From Roseovarius pelagicus (GTDB lineage: Bacteria > Pseudomonadota > Alphaproteobacteria > Rhodobacterales > Rhodobacteraceae): a stretch of DNA of 64,000 bases. Below are positions 30,612 through 39,764 of the stretch, one piece after another (position 1 is the stretch's first letter; every line of letters begins with the position of its first letter). Location of the stretch: assembly GCF_025639885.1 (NCBI RefSeq), contig NZ_CP106738.1:434001-498000 (forward strand), read 5' to 3'. Below the pieces are notes generated by a model. That model made no database searches. It was not told the origin of the DNA and saw nothing but the letters and a program-made list of their open reading frames with translations. A program made the position numbers and the translations under genes.

Positions 30612-31328
30612 TCACGCCCCGATGGCGAGACGTTGATCGTCAAGCTCGGTTGGTTCGGGATCTCGCAGCACATAGCCGCGCCCCCAGACTGTCTCGATAT
30701 AGCTTTCTCCACCCGTAGCTTCGTTCAGTTTCTTGCGCAGCTTGCAGATAAATACGTCGATGATCTTCAACTCCGGCTCATCCATGCCGCCATAGAGATG
30801 ATTGAGGAACATTTCCTTGGTCAGCGTTGTGCCTTTGCGCAGGCTCAGCAGTTCCAGCATCTGATATTCCTTGCCCGTCAGATGCACAGTTTTACCACCC
30901 ACATCCACGGTCTTGGCGTCCAGATTTACATTGATCATTCCAGTGCGGATCACCGATTGTGAATGTCCCTTTGACCGGCGGATGATTGCATGAATGCGCG
31001 CTACCAGTTCTTCGCGGTGAAATGGTTTGGTGAGATAGTCATCAGCGCCGAACCCGAACCCCTTGATCTTGCTCTCTGTATCGTCTGCCCCTGACAGGAT
31101 CAGGATCGGCGTTTCCACCCGAGCGAGGCGCAGTTGCCGCAAGACATCATGCCCTGTCATATCCGGCAACCCAAGGTCGAGCAGGATAAGATCATAGTCA
31201 TAGAGCTTGGCCAGATCGATGCCCTCTTCGCCCAATTCGGTCGTATAGACGTTCAGATTGGCATGGGTCAGCATCAGCTCAATGCTCTTGGACGTCGTGG
31301 GGTCGTCTTCCACCAGCAGCACACGCAT
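30612..31328 (-). CDS. ctrA: Cell-cycle response regulator CtrA
   Basis: OmpR-family response regulator that in alphaproteobacteria controls cell-cycle genes and, in Rhodobacterales, mainly motility and gene transfer agent genes. The 238-residue protein has a receiver domain (1-115) with phospho-acceptor Asp51 in [11 protein letters not shown], conserved Lys in LTKPF, and a winged-helix domain with [10 protein letters not shown] and [13 protein letters not shown]. The very high identity to the CtrA consensus makes the call firm. It lies directly downstream of sciP on the same strand; the 95-base gap carries a near-consensus CtrA box (31382-31396), suggesting autoregulation. The cognate kinase cckA is at 57657-59948. 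Confidence 0.97.
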   Translation of the reverse strand: MRVLLVEDDPTTSKSIELMLTHANLNVYTTELGEEGIDLAKLYDYDLILLDLGLPDMTGHDVLRQLRLARVETPILILSGADDTESKIKGFGFGADDYLTKPFHREELVARIHAIIRRSKGHSQSVIRTGMINVNLDAKTVDVGGKTVHLTGKEYQMLELLSLRKGTTLTKEMFLNHLYGGMDEPELKIIDVFICKLRKKLNEATGGESYIETVWGRGYVLRDPEPTELDDQRLAIGA

Positions 31329-31381
31329 ATATTCTTCTCCGCAAGTATGACTTTATCGAAAATAAACTTGGCGAATATTGG

Positions 31382-31396
31382 TTAACTACAAGTTAC
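31382..31396. promoter_or_regulatory. Near-consensus CtrA box upstream of ctrA
   Basis: TTAA-CTACAAG-TTAC matches the CtrA site TTAA-N7-TTAA with one mismatch. It lies 54 bases upstream of the ctrA start codon in the short gap to sciP. A weaker TTAA-N7-TAAA overlaps the sciP stop codon at 31424-31438. Confidence 0.5.
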
Positions 31397-31423
31397 TATA
31401 GGCGAACATTTCGTGAATACCAC

Positions 31424-31702
31424 TTAAAGTTGTCTAAACTCCTTTAACGCAGTCGCCTTCAGCGCCTCTTCTCCGTGCAGGCTAACCGCCCGAATCCATT
31501 CGCAAAACTCATCCTCACTCAGCGCGTATCGGTCGCAGGCATCCTCTTGCGAAATCAGGCCGTAGAGGACGCCGCGCACCACGGCCAGCTTGCGCGAGGC
31601 GACCCAGCGCCGTGTGTCCGGCGCGGGCAAATCCCCCTGCGTCAGCACCGTTCCATCGGGGAGCGTCACCGCACGCGGGCCGTCTACTTTTTTCAGATAC
31701 AT
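31424..31702 (-). CDS. sciP: CtrA inhibitor SciP (DUF1153)
   Basis: A 92-residue DUF1153 protein. In Caulobacter the family member SciP binds CtrA and blocks its recruitment of RNA polymerase. Visible features: the N-terminal GPRAVTLPDGTVLTQGDLP strand region, RRWVASRKLAVVRGV, and a helix-turn-helix-like segment LISQEDACDRYALSEDEFCEWIRAV. The ATG at 31702 is chosen because GAGG lies 9 bases before it; the in-frame GTG at 31711 abuts that site. Location immediately upstream of ctrA supports the assignment. It is divergent from mnmA. Confidence 0.93.
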   Translation of the reverse strand: MYLKKVDGPRAVTLPDGTVLTQGDLPAPDTRRWVASRKLAVVRGVLYGLISQEDACDRYALSEDEFCEWIRAVSLHGEEALKATALKEFRQL

Positions 31703-31864
31703 GTCTCTCACCCTCGCAATAGCTGCATCAAGCTGCCCCTTTCGCCGTTAACAGCGGCTGAAACCGGTGGCGTAGAATGCGGCGGATTTTCGTAAAGGGT
31801 TTTGCGTTTTCGCGCGGCAGCACTTATGTGGCAGACTGAAACGCCCATTCGCCGGAGACATCCA

Positions 31865-33010
31865 ATGGCCCTCGACCGCCCCCATCCGATCAATTCGCTC
31901 GGTTTTGCAAAACCGCCCGCGGAAACCCGCGTCGTTGTTGCAATGTCCGGCGGCGTCGATAGTTCGGTCGTGGCCGCACAACTGGCAGAAGAAGGCTATG
32001 ACGTGGTCGGCGTGACCTTGCAGCTATACGATCATGGCGCTGCTCTGGCCAAAAAGGGGGCGTGCTGCGCTGGTATCGACATTCACGATGCGCGTCGCGT
32101 CGCAGAGGAAATGGGTTTCCCGCACTACGTTCTAGACTATGAAAATATCTTTAAGGACACGGTGATCGACGAGTTTGCCGACAGCTACCTTGCCGGGGCG
32201 ACTCCGGTGCCCTGTATCCGCTGCAATGAGCGGGTCAAGTTCAAGGACCTGTTGGAAACAGCAAAGGATCTGGACGCCGATTGCATGGCGACCGGGCATT
32301 ATATCCAGCGCAAGGTGGGGCCAACCGGGCCAGAATTGCACAGTGCCGCCGATGCGGCCCGCGATCAATCCTACTTCCTGTTCTCGACGACGCCGGAGCA
32401 ACTGGATTTCCTGCGCTTTCCGCTGGGCCACCTGCCGTCCAAGGCGGCCACGCGCGCGTTGGCTGCGAAATATGGCCTTAGCGTCGCGGATAAACCCGAC
32501 AGTCAGGACATCTGCTTTGTTCCCAACGGCAACTATGCATCGGTGATCGAAAAGCTGCGCCCAGGAGCAGCCGAACCGGGTGAGATACACCATGCTGACG
32601 GGCGCGTGCTGGGCACGCATGACGGGGTCATTCATTATACCGTGGGGCAGCGCCGGGGTCTTGGCATCGGCGGATTGGAAGAGCCGCTATATGTGGTCAA
32701 GCTGGACGTGGATGCGCGCGTGGTCATCGTCGGACCAAAGGACATGCTCGCCACGCGTACGGTGCCGGTGCGCGAAATTAACTGGCTGGGAGACGAGCCA
32801 TTGACCGCCCGCGCCGAATGGCACGTCGCCGTCAGGGTCCGGTCGACCCGCCCGCCGCGCGACGCGGTGATCCGCCCGCTGCCCGATGGCACCGCCGAGG
32901 TCGAGCTGCTGACGGCTGAGGAAGGCGTATCACCGGGTCAGGCTTGTGTGTTTTATGATACGGGAAGCAGTCGCATTCTGGGCGGTGGCTGGATCTGGCG
33001 CGGGAACTGA
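31865..33010 (+). CDS. mnmA: tRNA-specific 2-thiouridylase MnmA
   Basis: Thiolates U34 of tRNA for Lys, Glu and Gln using ATP and sulfur relayed from a cysteine desulfurase. The 381-residue protein has the PP-loop SGGVDSS (28-34), candidate catalytic cysteines in PCIRC (117-120) and DICFVP (Cys217), and the tRNA-binding SYFLF segment. The ATG at 31865 has GGAG at 31854-31857, 7 bases upstream; an earlier frame start at 31802 lacks this. It is divergent from sciP and convergent with lpxB. Confidence 0.97.
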   Translation: MALDRPHPINSLGFAKPPAETRVVVAMSGGVDSSVVAAQLAEEGYDVVGVTLQLYDHGAALAKKGACCAGIDIHDARRVAEEMGFPHYVLDYENIFKDTVIDEFADSYLAGATPVPCIRCNERVKFKDLLETAKDLDADCMATGHYIQRKVGPTGPELHSAADAARDQSYFLFSTTPEQLDFLRFPLGHLPSKAATRALAAKYGLSVADKPDSQDICFVPNGNYASVIEKLRPGAAEPGEIHHADGRVLGTHDGVIHYTVGQRRGLGIGGLEEPLYVVKLDVDARVVIVGPKDMLATRTVPVREINWLGDEPLTARAEWHVAVRVRSTRPPRDAVIRPLPDGTAEVELLTAEEGVSPGQACVFYDTGSSRILGGGWIWRGN

Positions 33011-33035
33011 ACCCGCCTCGAAGCAAACGCTGCAT

Positions 33036-34184
33036 TCACAGCCGCGCCAGAACCGCGCGCGCAGCGCGCAGGCCCGGGGCCTCTCCGCCCTGCCCCAGAC
33101 GCTGCATCGTCAGACGCATCGCGGCCAGTTGAGCATTGGGGTGATTCAGCACATCCAGCAATGCCGCCGCGATTTTTTCCGGTGTGCAATCGGCCCCATT
33201 GCATTCCGGCACATCACGGGTTTCGCTGACCAGATTGACCAAGGTTGCCGTATCGATCAATAGCATACGTTTGACGATCGCTCGGGTCAGCCAATTGGCA
33301 TCATAAGCCATAACCATTGGTGTCTCTGCTGCGGCCAATTCTAACGAAACGGTGCCAGAGGCCGCCAAAGCGCAGGATGCGGTGGCAAATGCGGCGGTCT
33401 TGTCGTGGGCGTATTCTTGCGCACTACGCCCGCCGGGTCCCAGGATCAATGGGGCCTGAGGCCAGTCCGCCGTAACCTGCCGCACCAAATCAGTGACATT
33501 GCCGGTCGTCGGCACCACCAGTCGCAAACCGGGATGTGCCGTCAGAACCGATACCAACGCGCGACCGAATATCGGGCCAAGCCGGGCCACTTCGCCCCGA
33601 CGCGACCCCGGCAGAACCAGCAACAGCGGCGCATCCCCCAGACCGTATGTGGCGCGAAACGCCGCCTGCTGGGCTGCGTCTGCCACCGGCTCTGTCACCA
33701 CCGGATGACCAACGAAATCGCACGCCATGCCAGCCGCCTCCATGAAGGGCGGCTCGAATGGCAGCAGGGCCAGAACATGGTCGATCACGCGCGCCATCTT
33801 ATCCGCCCGTTTGGGACGCCATGCCCAGACCGAAGGGGCAACATAATGCACAGTTCGGATATCGCTCCGGGCCTTGACGATATGCGCAACGCGCAGGCAA
33901 AAATCCGGGCTGTCGATGGTGATCAGCACATCAGGCTGCGCGTCCAGTACCGCCGCCGCCGTTTGCGCGATCCGGCGTTTAAGGTGGCGGTACTTTGGCA
34001 GAACCTCGACCAACCCCATAACGCTCAACTCGTCCATAGGGAAAAGACTGTGCAGCCCTTCGGCCTGCATCAACGGCCCGCCAACACCGGCGAATTCAAC
34101 ATCCGTCAGCGTCTTGAGCCCCGTCATCAGCGCAGCCCCCAGCCGGTCGCCCGATGCCTCGCCCGCGACGACAAAGACCTTCAT
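33036..34184 (-). CDS. lpxB: Lipid-A-disaccharide synthase
   Basis: Joins UDP-2,3-diacylglucosamine and lipid X to form the lipid A disaccharide at the inner membrane. The 382-residue protein begins with KVFVVAGEASGDRLGAALM, the family signature, and has LPGSRRGEVARLGPIF in the UDP-binding half. The ATG at 34184 overlaps the lpxI stop by one base (TGATG); the in-frame GTG at 34187 is less likely. It is the last gene of the lpx segment of the long leftward operon. Confidence 0.97.
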   Translation of the reverse strand: MKVFVVAGEASGDRLGAALMTGLKTLTDVEFAGVGGPLMQAEGLHSLFPMDELSVMGLVEVLPKYRHLKRRIAQTAAAVLDAQPDVLITIDSPDFCLRVAHIVKARSDIRTVHYVAPSVWAWRPKRADKMARVIDHVLALLPFEPPFMEAAGMACDFVGHPVVTEPVADAAQQAAFRATYGLGDAPLLLVLPGSRRGEVARLGPIFGRALVSVLTAHPGLRLVVPTTGNVTDLVRQVTADWPQAPLILGPGGRSAQEYAHDKTAAFATASCALAASGTVSLELAAAETPMVMAYDANWLTRAIVKRMLLIDTATLVNLVSETRDVPECNGADCTPEKIAAALLDVLNHPNAQLAAMRLTMQRLGQGGEAPGLRAARAVLARL

Positions 34185-34990
34185 CACACCGACCGTGAAA
34201 TCAAGAAGATGCCGCGTTCTTCAACAGCCGATTTTACCCGATCCGCACCCAGAACCAATACCTGCCCTTCAGCGATCACCAGCCCGGCCAAACCAGCGTC
34301 AGCAACCGCCTCAATCGTCTGCGCACCGATCGCAGGCATGTCTACGCGCAGATCCTGCCCGCGTTTGGGCGCCTTGACATAGACCCCGCGCTGGCCGCGT
34401 TTCAACGCCTCGGGCGTGGTGCCGATGTATCGCAGAATCGCATCCGTGCCCTGAATCGTTTCGATCCCCAGACACAAGCCCCCCGCCACGGCGCATCCCT
34501 GCCCCAGATCAAGCGGCGCGAGACCATCGAGGATATCAAACCCGCGCGTGATGTCAGCCTCTTCGGCGGTGGTTGGTGCCGGCCCCAGATGCAGGCCCGC
34601 AGACACAGCCAGATCAGGCAACAATTCGTGTGCGCCAACGACCTCGAACCCTTCGGCCTCGAATATCCCGATGATGTGGCGCAGCAGCGCGTCGTCGCCC
34701 TTGACCACCGCCTGCATCAGCCCCGGCGCGATCCGCATCATCGTTGCATCAAAGAGCGCCGGATCCAGCGGCGGACGTGCCAGATGCCCGGCAAAGACCA
34801 TACGCGTGACGCCTGCCGTCCGCATCGCGTCGAAAATCGTGCCGAATTTCTCCAGCTGAAAACTCTGCGCCGTGCCGACCAATTCGCTGGGAATGCCGTT
34901 CAGCGTGATCTGCATCGCATCCGGATAGGCCGCGGCCAGTTGCACGGGCAACGCCCCGCCGCAGGCCAAGATCGCCAGACGTCCCGCCAT
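34184..34990 (-). CDS. lpxI: UDP-2,3-diacylglucosamine diphosphatase LpxI (DUF1009)
   Basis: Hydrolyses UDP-2,3-diacylglucosamine to lipid X, replacing LpxH in most alphaproteobacteria. At 268 residues it has the typical two-domain length: an N-terminal Rossmann-like domain (LAILACGGALPVQLA) and the C-terminal catalytic domain with VKAPKRGQDLRVDMPAIG and the Asp of VDMP. Flanked by lpxA (9-base gap) and lpxB (1-base overlap), which fits the pathway order. Confidence 0.96.
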   Translation of the reverse strand: MAGRLAILACGGALPVQLAAAYPDAMQITLNGIPSELVGTAQSFQLEKFGTIFDAMRTAGVTRMVFAGHLARPPLDPALFDATMMRIAPGLMQAVVKGDDALLRHIIGIFEAEGFEVVGAHELLPDLAVSAGLHLGPAPTTAEEADITRGFDILDGLAPLDLGQGCAVAGGLCLGIETIQGTDAILRYIGTTPEALKRGQRGVYVKAPKRGQDLRVDMPAIGAQTIEAVADAGLAGLVIAEGQVLVLGADRVKSAVEERGIFLISRSV

Positions 34991-34999
34991 GCGCGCGCC

Positions 35000-35812
35000 T
35001 CAGCCCTGTCCCGGCGTCAGGAACGACCGATCGCTGGCACCGGTCACGAAATTTACGATGTTGCGCACGTATTCACTTTCGGTTTCCTCACCCAAACGGC
35101 GGGCGCGATCCTGAAACGCGCCTTCGCCCTGTGCGAGCATCTGAAATGCGGCCCGCAGCGCGGTGATATCGGCGCGCGCAACGCCACGCCGTTTCAGCCC
35201 GACGAGGTTTAGACCATCCAACTCGCCGCGCGGCGCCTGCACCAGACCGTAGGGGATGACGTCATTGGTGACCATCGTCACCGCGCCAATGATTGCGCCC
35301 TGCCCGATGCGCACGAACTGGTGTACACCGGACAAACCACCAACCAGAACGTCATCCTCGATGATGCAATGCCCGGCGATCGCGGCGTTATTCACGATGA
35401 TCACCCGATCCCCGATGATCGCATCATGCGCCACATGACAGCCCGCCATCAGCAGGCAATCGGCACCGATTTTTGTCAGGCTGCCGCCTCCTGCCGTTCC
35501 GGTGTTGATCGTCACATGCTCGCGGATGCGGGTCCGCGGGCCAATCTCCAGCTGGGTACTCTCGCCTTTGAATTTCTGGTCCTGCGGAATCTCGCCAACA
35601 CAGGCAAAGGAAAAGATGGTGCAGCCTTCACCGATGATCGTGTCGCCCGTGAGGACGACATGAGATTTGACAACGCAATTGTCGCCAAGCCGAACCTGAG
35701 ACCCGATCAGACAGAATGGCCCGATGACGCAACCGGCACCAATCTGCGCGCCGGGTTCGACAATCGCGCTGGCGTGGATCTGCGTTTCAACATCGGTGTT
35801 CATGTTCGTCAT
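35000..35812 (-). CDS. lpxA: UDP-N-acetylglucosamine acyltransferase
   Basis: First step of lipid A synthesis, attaching a 3-hydroxyacyl chain from ACP to UDP-GlcNAc. The 270-residue protein has a left-handed beta-helix of hexapeptide repeats (about 12-195), the catalytic His region [25 protein letters not shown], and a C-terminal helical domain starting NLVGLKRRG. The start overlaps the fabZ stop by four bases (ATGA), indicating coupling. Confidence 0.97.
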   Translation of the reverse strand: MTNMNTDVETQIHASAIVEPGAQIGAGCVIGPFCLIGSQVRLGDNCVVKSHVVLTGDTIIGEGCTIFSFACVGEIPQDQKFKGESTQLEIGPRTRIREHVTINTGTAGGGSLTKIGADCLLMAGCHVAHDAIIGDRVIIVNNAAIAGHCIIEDDVLVGGLSGVHQFVRIGQGAIIGAVTMVTNDVIPYGLVQAPRGELDGLNLVGLKRRGVARADITALRAAFQMLAQGEGAFQDRARRLGEETESEYVRNIVNFVTGASDRSFLTPGQG

Positions 35813-36273
35813 TCCCCGGAGAGGTCCATCATCGCGGTGAACTGTGCTTCACAGGCCATTTCACCGTCGACTTGGGCGACGCCACCGAATTTCCAGACTT
35901 TCGCGCCCGGCTTGCCACGCAACGTGGTCAGCGTCATTTCCAGCGTATCGCCGGGTACGACCATGCGGCGGAATTTGCAGGCCTCGATGGCCATGAAATA
36001 AACCAGCATATTGCGATCTGCCATATCCAGCGCGGTGCCGACCATGACGGCAGCGGTCTGCGCCATCGCCTCGACGATGGTGACGCCGGGCATGATGGGC
36101 TTGCCGGGGAAATGTCCCTGAAAATGCGGTTCATTCATGGTGACGTTCTTGATCCCGACGGCGGTGGAATACCCGTCGATATCACGCACCTTGTCGACTA
36201 ACAGAAACGGGTAACGATGCGGAATGATACGCTGGATCAAGTGGATATCGGCGCTTTTGAGCGGCTCGGTCAT
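35809..36273 (-). CDS. fabZ: 3-hydroxyacyl-ACP dehydratase FabZ
   Basis: Dehydrates 3-hydroxyacyl-ACP in fatty acid elongation; here placed with lpxA, which uses the same substrate. The 154-residue hotdog protein has [11 protein letters not shown] near the N-terminus, the catalytic His54 in [15 protein letters not shown] and Glu68 on the following helix. Upstream is a 128-base gap to ompH in which lpxD, usually found at this place, is missing. Confidence 0.97.
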   Translation of the reverse strand: MTEPLKSADIHLIQRIIPHRYPFLLVDKVRDIDGYSTAVGIKNVTMNEPHFQGHFPGKPIMPGVTIVEAMAQTAAVMVGTALDMADRNMLVYFMAIEACKFRRMVVPGDTLEMTLTTLRGKPGAKVWKFGGVAQVDGEMACEAQFTAMMDLSGE

Positions 36274-36401
36274 TTTAGTCCTTTCGCGCGGGCACTCGTC
36301 CCCTTTTCACTACCAACTCGGTAAGCCGTGAGCAAGCAACCTCAATCCAAGGCGCGGCTGACCGCCACCCGTTGCATCGGTCTTGGTCGGTTCACAACAC
36401 G

Positions 36402-37064
36402 CTAATCCTGAGATGTACCCGGCTCTGTCGACTCGGGTTGCGCCGTTTCAGGATCTAGTTGATCTGGCGTGACATCCGGGGAGGCATCTGGCGTGCCGTC
36501 CTCCGGTGGGGGGCCATCCACAGGACGGGTACCGTCACCAATCGCCACATCCACACGGGAAATCGCCAGATCGGTGATATCGATCACGTCGGCACGCAGC
36601 AACACCTGCCGGTGATCAAGGATGACGATGCCACCCGTATCACGCATGATCTGCACCAGAACCGGCTCTGCCAAGCGCATCAGTTGTAGCGGTGCAACCT
36701 CGCGCCGCCGCTCCAGATCCAGTGCCTCGCGTTCATTGTCCTGCCGAATGCCACGCACTTTTGCGTCAAAGGCGTCGGCCAGATCGCGAAAGGCAGCGGG
36801 CGTCATCGTGGGACGCTTTTCGGTCAGGGCCTGCTCTTCCGCGCGCAAATCCGCCTCGATCCGGCGATTGCTGGCAATCAACCGCTCGCGCTCTGCCTGG
36901 TAGTCGCGCGTGATCCGCTGTCCGGCTTTCGATCTGTTGAACAGCCCCTCGATGTCGAGGACAAGGATCTGGCTCTGGACCGTCCCCAAATCCTGCGCCA
37001 GAACCAGTCCGGGTGCGGCGCAGACCAGCGCGACCATCAGCGCAAGTCGACGCCAGATCCGCAT
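36402..37064 (-). CDS. OmpH/Skp family periplasmic chaperone
   Basis: A 220-residue periplasmic protein with a signal peptide (1-23, ending GLVLA). The central region (about 45-130) is a long charged coiled coil (QAERERLIASNRRIEADLRAEEQAL), the tentacle part of Skp, and the short beta segments before and after form the trimer body. Skp holds unfolded outer-membrane proteins for the BAM complex. A C-terminal Pro/Asp/Glu-rich tail of about 40 residues is an addition to the core. It starts two bases after bamA ends, the usual order. Confidence 0.9.
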   Translation of the reverse strand: MRIWRRLALMVALVCAAPGLVLAQDLGTVQSQILVLDIEGLFNRSKAGQRITRDYQAERERLIASNRRIEADLRAEEQALTEKRPTMTPAAFRDLADAFDAKVRGIRQDNEREALDLERRREVAPLQLMRLAEPVLVQIMRDTGGIVILDHRQVLLRADVIDITDLAISRVDVAIGDGTRPVDGPPPEDGTPDASPDVTPDQLDPETAQPESTEPGTSQD

Positions 37065-37066
37065 GA

Positions 37067-39394
37067 TCAGAATTCCGACTGGATCGTCAGGTCGAACTGC
37101 TGTTCCTTGTCTGACGCTTCTTTTTGCAACGCATGGCTGAAGTTGAAACGCAGCGGACCAAAGGGTGACTGCCAGATCACAGCAACCCCGACAACGTGAC
37201 GTGGTTTGAAGCCTTGCGACGAGATCGGCGTGCCGCCTGCGACGTTGTTCACATCCCAGATCGCGCCCATGTCATAGAACGCCCCGGCCGTGATCCCGTA
37301 CTCATCGGGCAGGCCCAGCGGGAATTCTGCATCCAGCTTCAATGCTGCATAAAAATTACCGCCCAGCTGCTCGCCCGATTGGACCGGACCGATACCGTTC
37401 GGTTCGAACCCGCGCATGATCTGCCCCGAGAAACGATCCACGGCGCGGCTGTTCTGGCCGCTGCTAAAGTGCAAGGCACCGCCTTCCAGTGTTGCACGCA
37501 GCGTCACTTCTTCGTTCAGGACCTTTGTCTGTGCAATGGCGCGGGCAGAACTCTTGATATATTCAGAGTCGCCACCCAGCCCGTAAAAATCCTGACCAAA
37601 GGACAGCAATACGCCCGCATTCGGGTTCAGGCCGGTCCGGCGCGTGTCGTAAGTGTAGTTATAACCAACACCACTGGAGAAGAGCCCACCGACGGCCGAT
37701 TCTGCGGTCAGAACCGCACTTGCACCAGTGTAGTTGTCCATTTCCTTGTAACCGGCACTATAGGACAGGCTCAGACGCCCGTTTTCACTGACCGGGAAGG
37801 TCAAACTGGGGCGGAAATTACCGATTGTCGTGTCGTATAGAGCGTAATCACCGTCGGTCTCCAACAGGCTGAAACTCAGGCCAAAAGCCACGTCCCGCCC
37901 AAGGAAGGCAGGCTCGACGAAATCAATGTTGTAGTTGATGTTGTCTGCCGCCGCCGCAACCGAAGCGGACAGGCGTTGGCCACGCCCAAGGAAATTCCGC
38001 TCGGAGAATCCGACCTGCACGCCGATACCGCCGCTGGTGGAATAGGACGCACCGAAGGACAATGTGCCTGTCGATTTTTCCTCGACATCCACATCAACCA
38101 CAACCTGATCGGGCCGAGACCCCTCGCGTGCATCCACATCAGCAGAGGTAAAGAAATCCAACGCGCGGATACGTTCAGCTGTTTCGCGGATTTCGCGCGG
38201 ATTAAAGGGATCGCCCTCGACCGTATCAAACTGGCGGCGGATTACGCGGTCCAGCGTCGTGGTGTTGCCCTCGATATCAATGCGCTCAACAAAGATGCGC
38301 GGGCCACGCAGAATCACAAACTCGACATCCAGCGTCAGGTCGCGGTCATTGCGGCTGATGCGCGGTTCTACGCGCAAGAAGTCGTGTCCTTGGCGAATGC
38401 CCAACCGCTCCATCCGGGCGATCGAGTTTTCGACCAGCGAAGGTGAATAGACCACTCCGGGTTTGATTTTCAGCGCGGCCTGATATTCTTCGGCCTCGAC
38501 GCCGTTGATCTCACTGATCGTGGTAATCTGGCCGAACCGGAACTGCTGACCTTCTTGTACGTTGAAGGTCACGAAATACGTATCGCGCTCGCGCGCCAGT
38601 TCAGCGTTTACCCCAGTCACTCGGAAATCGACATAGCCGCGTGCGGCGTAGAAATCGGCCAACACCTGCTTATCAAATTCGATACGATCCTCGACAAAGG
38701 TATCGCGGTTCACCAGCGCCCGGAAAATCCCGGTCTGCTTGGATTGCAGGACACGGCGCAGACGACGATCCGAATAGGCGCGGTTGCCAACTATGGAAAT
38801 GCGCTGCACCTCAATCTTGCGGCCTTCGAAAATTTCGAACACCAGATCGACGCGGTTATCACTGCGTCGGATCACACGAGGGGTGACACGGGCAGCCGAC
38901 CGCCCTGTTTCGGCGTAAGCTTCGATGATGGTGGCTGCGTCACGCTCTGCTTTGGCCGGGTTGAACACCTGCCTTGGGGCACTTTCGATGAAGCCGATCA
39001 GGTCCTCATCCTTGATCTTCTTGTTGCCCTCAAAGTTGATCTTGGAAATCGTCGGATATTCCTTGACCCGGATCTCCAGAGTGCTGCCACGGGGATTGAT
39101 CACGACTTCTTCGAAAAGCCCGCTTGCCAGAATGCGTTGATAGGCATCGTTCAACTCACCTGCGCTGACACTTTGGCCACGGGCGATTCCCGCATAGGTC
39201 AGGATCGTTCCCGCCTCGATACGTTGATTGCCCTCAATCGAAACCGAACTGAACCGATAACTCTGCGCGGAAGCGGGGGATGCGATTACGGAAAAGCTAA
39301 ATGAAAACAAGCAGATCAGCAATAAGGCCGACAGTGTCCGCGTAAGTGCGGAAATCGCCTTGCGCCCACGGCGCAGGTCATTCGTACATTTCAT
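37067..39394 (-). CDS. bamA: Outer-membrane protein assembly factor BamA
   Basis: Central component of the BAM complex inserting beta-barrels into the outer membrane. The 775-residue protein has an unusually long signal region (about 1-43, with a basic N-terminus), five POTRA domains (about 46-440; VSIEGNQRIEAGTIL starts the first) and a 16-strand barrel ending in Phe. The conserved loop 6 motif appears as RGFE. Two bases separate it from ompH; a 124-base gap precedes it, so a separate promoter is possible. Confidence 0.98.
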   Translation of the reverse strand: MKCTNDLRRGRKAISALTRTLSALLLICLFSFSFSVIASPASAQSYRFSSVSIEGNQRIEAGTILTYAGIARGQSVSAGELNDAYQRILASGLFEEVVINPRGSTLEIRVKEYPTISKINFEGNKKIKDEDLIGFIESAPRQVFNPAKAERDAATIIEAYAETGRSAARVTPRVIRRSDNRVDLVFEIFEGRKIEVQRISIVGNRAYSDRRLRRVLQSKQTGIFRALVNRDTFVEDRIEFDKQVLADFYAARGYVDFRVTGVNAELARERDTYFVTFNVQEGQQFRFGQITTISEINGVEAEEYQAALKIKPGVVYSPSLVENSIARMERLGIRQGHDFLRVEPRISRNDRDLTLDVEFVILRGPRIFVERIDIEGNTTTLDRVIRRQFDTVEGDPFNPREIRETAERIRALDFFTSADVDAREGSRPDQVVVDVDVEEKSTGTLSFGASYSTSGGIGVQVGFSERNFLGRGQRLSASVAAAADNINYNIDFVEPAFLGRDVAFGLSFSLLETDGDYALYDTTIGNFRPSLTFPVSENGRLSLSYSAGYKEMDNYTGASAVLTAESAVGGLFSSGVGYNYTYDTRRTGLNPNAGVLLSFGQDFYGLGGDSEYIKSSARAIAQTKVLNEEVTLRATLEGGALHFSSGQNSRAVDRFSGQIMRGFEPNGIGPVQSGEQLGGNFYAALKLDAEFPLGLPDEYGITAGAFYDMGAIWDVNNVAGGTPISSQGFKPRHVVGVAVIWQSPFGPLRFNFSHALQKEASDKEQQFDLTIQSEF

Positions 39395-39518
39395 TGCTCA
39401 AACCCAGTCAGACATCCCAGTGTGATTGTCAGTAACGGGTCTCTGGGACCTTGTCAAAACGCCAATGATGCGCCGCTCGGCCCTGTTGTCCGAAGGGCGC
39501 AGTCTTGCGTCCGGTCAC

Positions 39519-39644
39519 TTAGACTGAGGTGATATAAGATGCCAGAAAAAGCGACGCGACGATTACACCAAGAGACAACATACGATCCCGGTTCACATCG
39601 AACATCACGCTAAGCCCACGATACCCGCCAATAAGCGTTTGCAT
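39519..39644 (-). CDS. 41-residue membrane peptide between rseP and bamA
   Basis: A 41-residue protein beginning MQTLIGGYRGLSVMFDVNRD, followed by a single membrane helix (RMLSLGVIVASLFLASYITSV). AAGGA lies 7 bases before the ATG at 39644. I recall comparable short proteins in this position in Rhodobacteraceae, with no known role. It has 120 bases to rseP and 124 bases to bamA, so it is probably read through in the operon or has its own promoter. An association with envelope biogenesis is inferred from place only. Confidence 0.6.
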   Translation of the reverse strand: MQTLIGGYRGLSVMFDVNRDRMLSLGVIVASLFLASYITSV

Positions 39645-39764
39645 TTGCTTTTCCTTACGATTCTCACGTTCATCAGGAACTATGGCCGGGCATTGTGGCA
39701 CAAAGCAGCATGCAAATATGGCAAGATTAAGGCGACGCGCCCCGCCGCCCCCACGATCTGTCCA

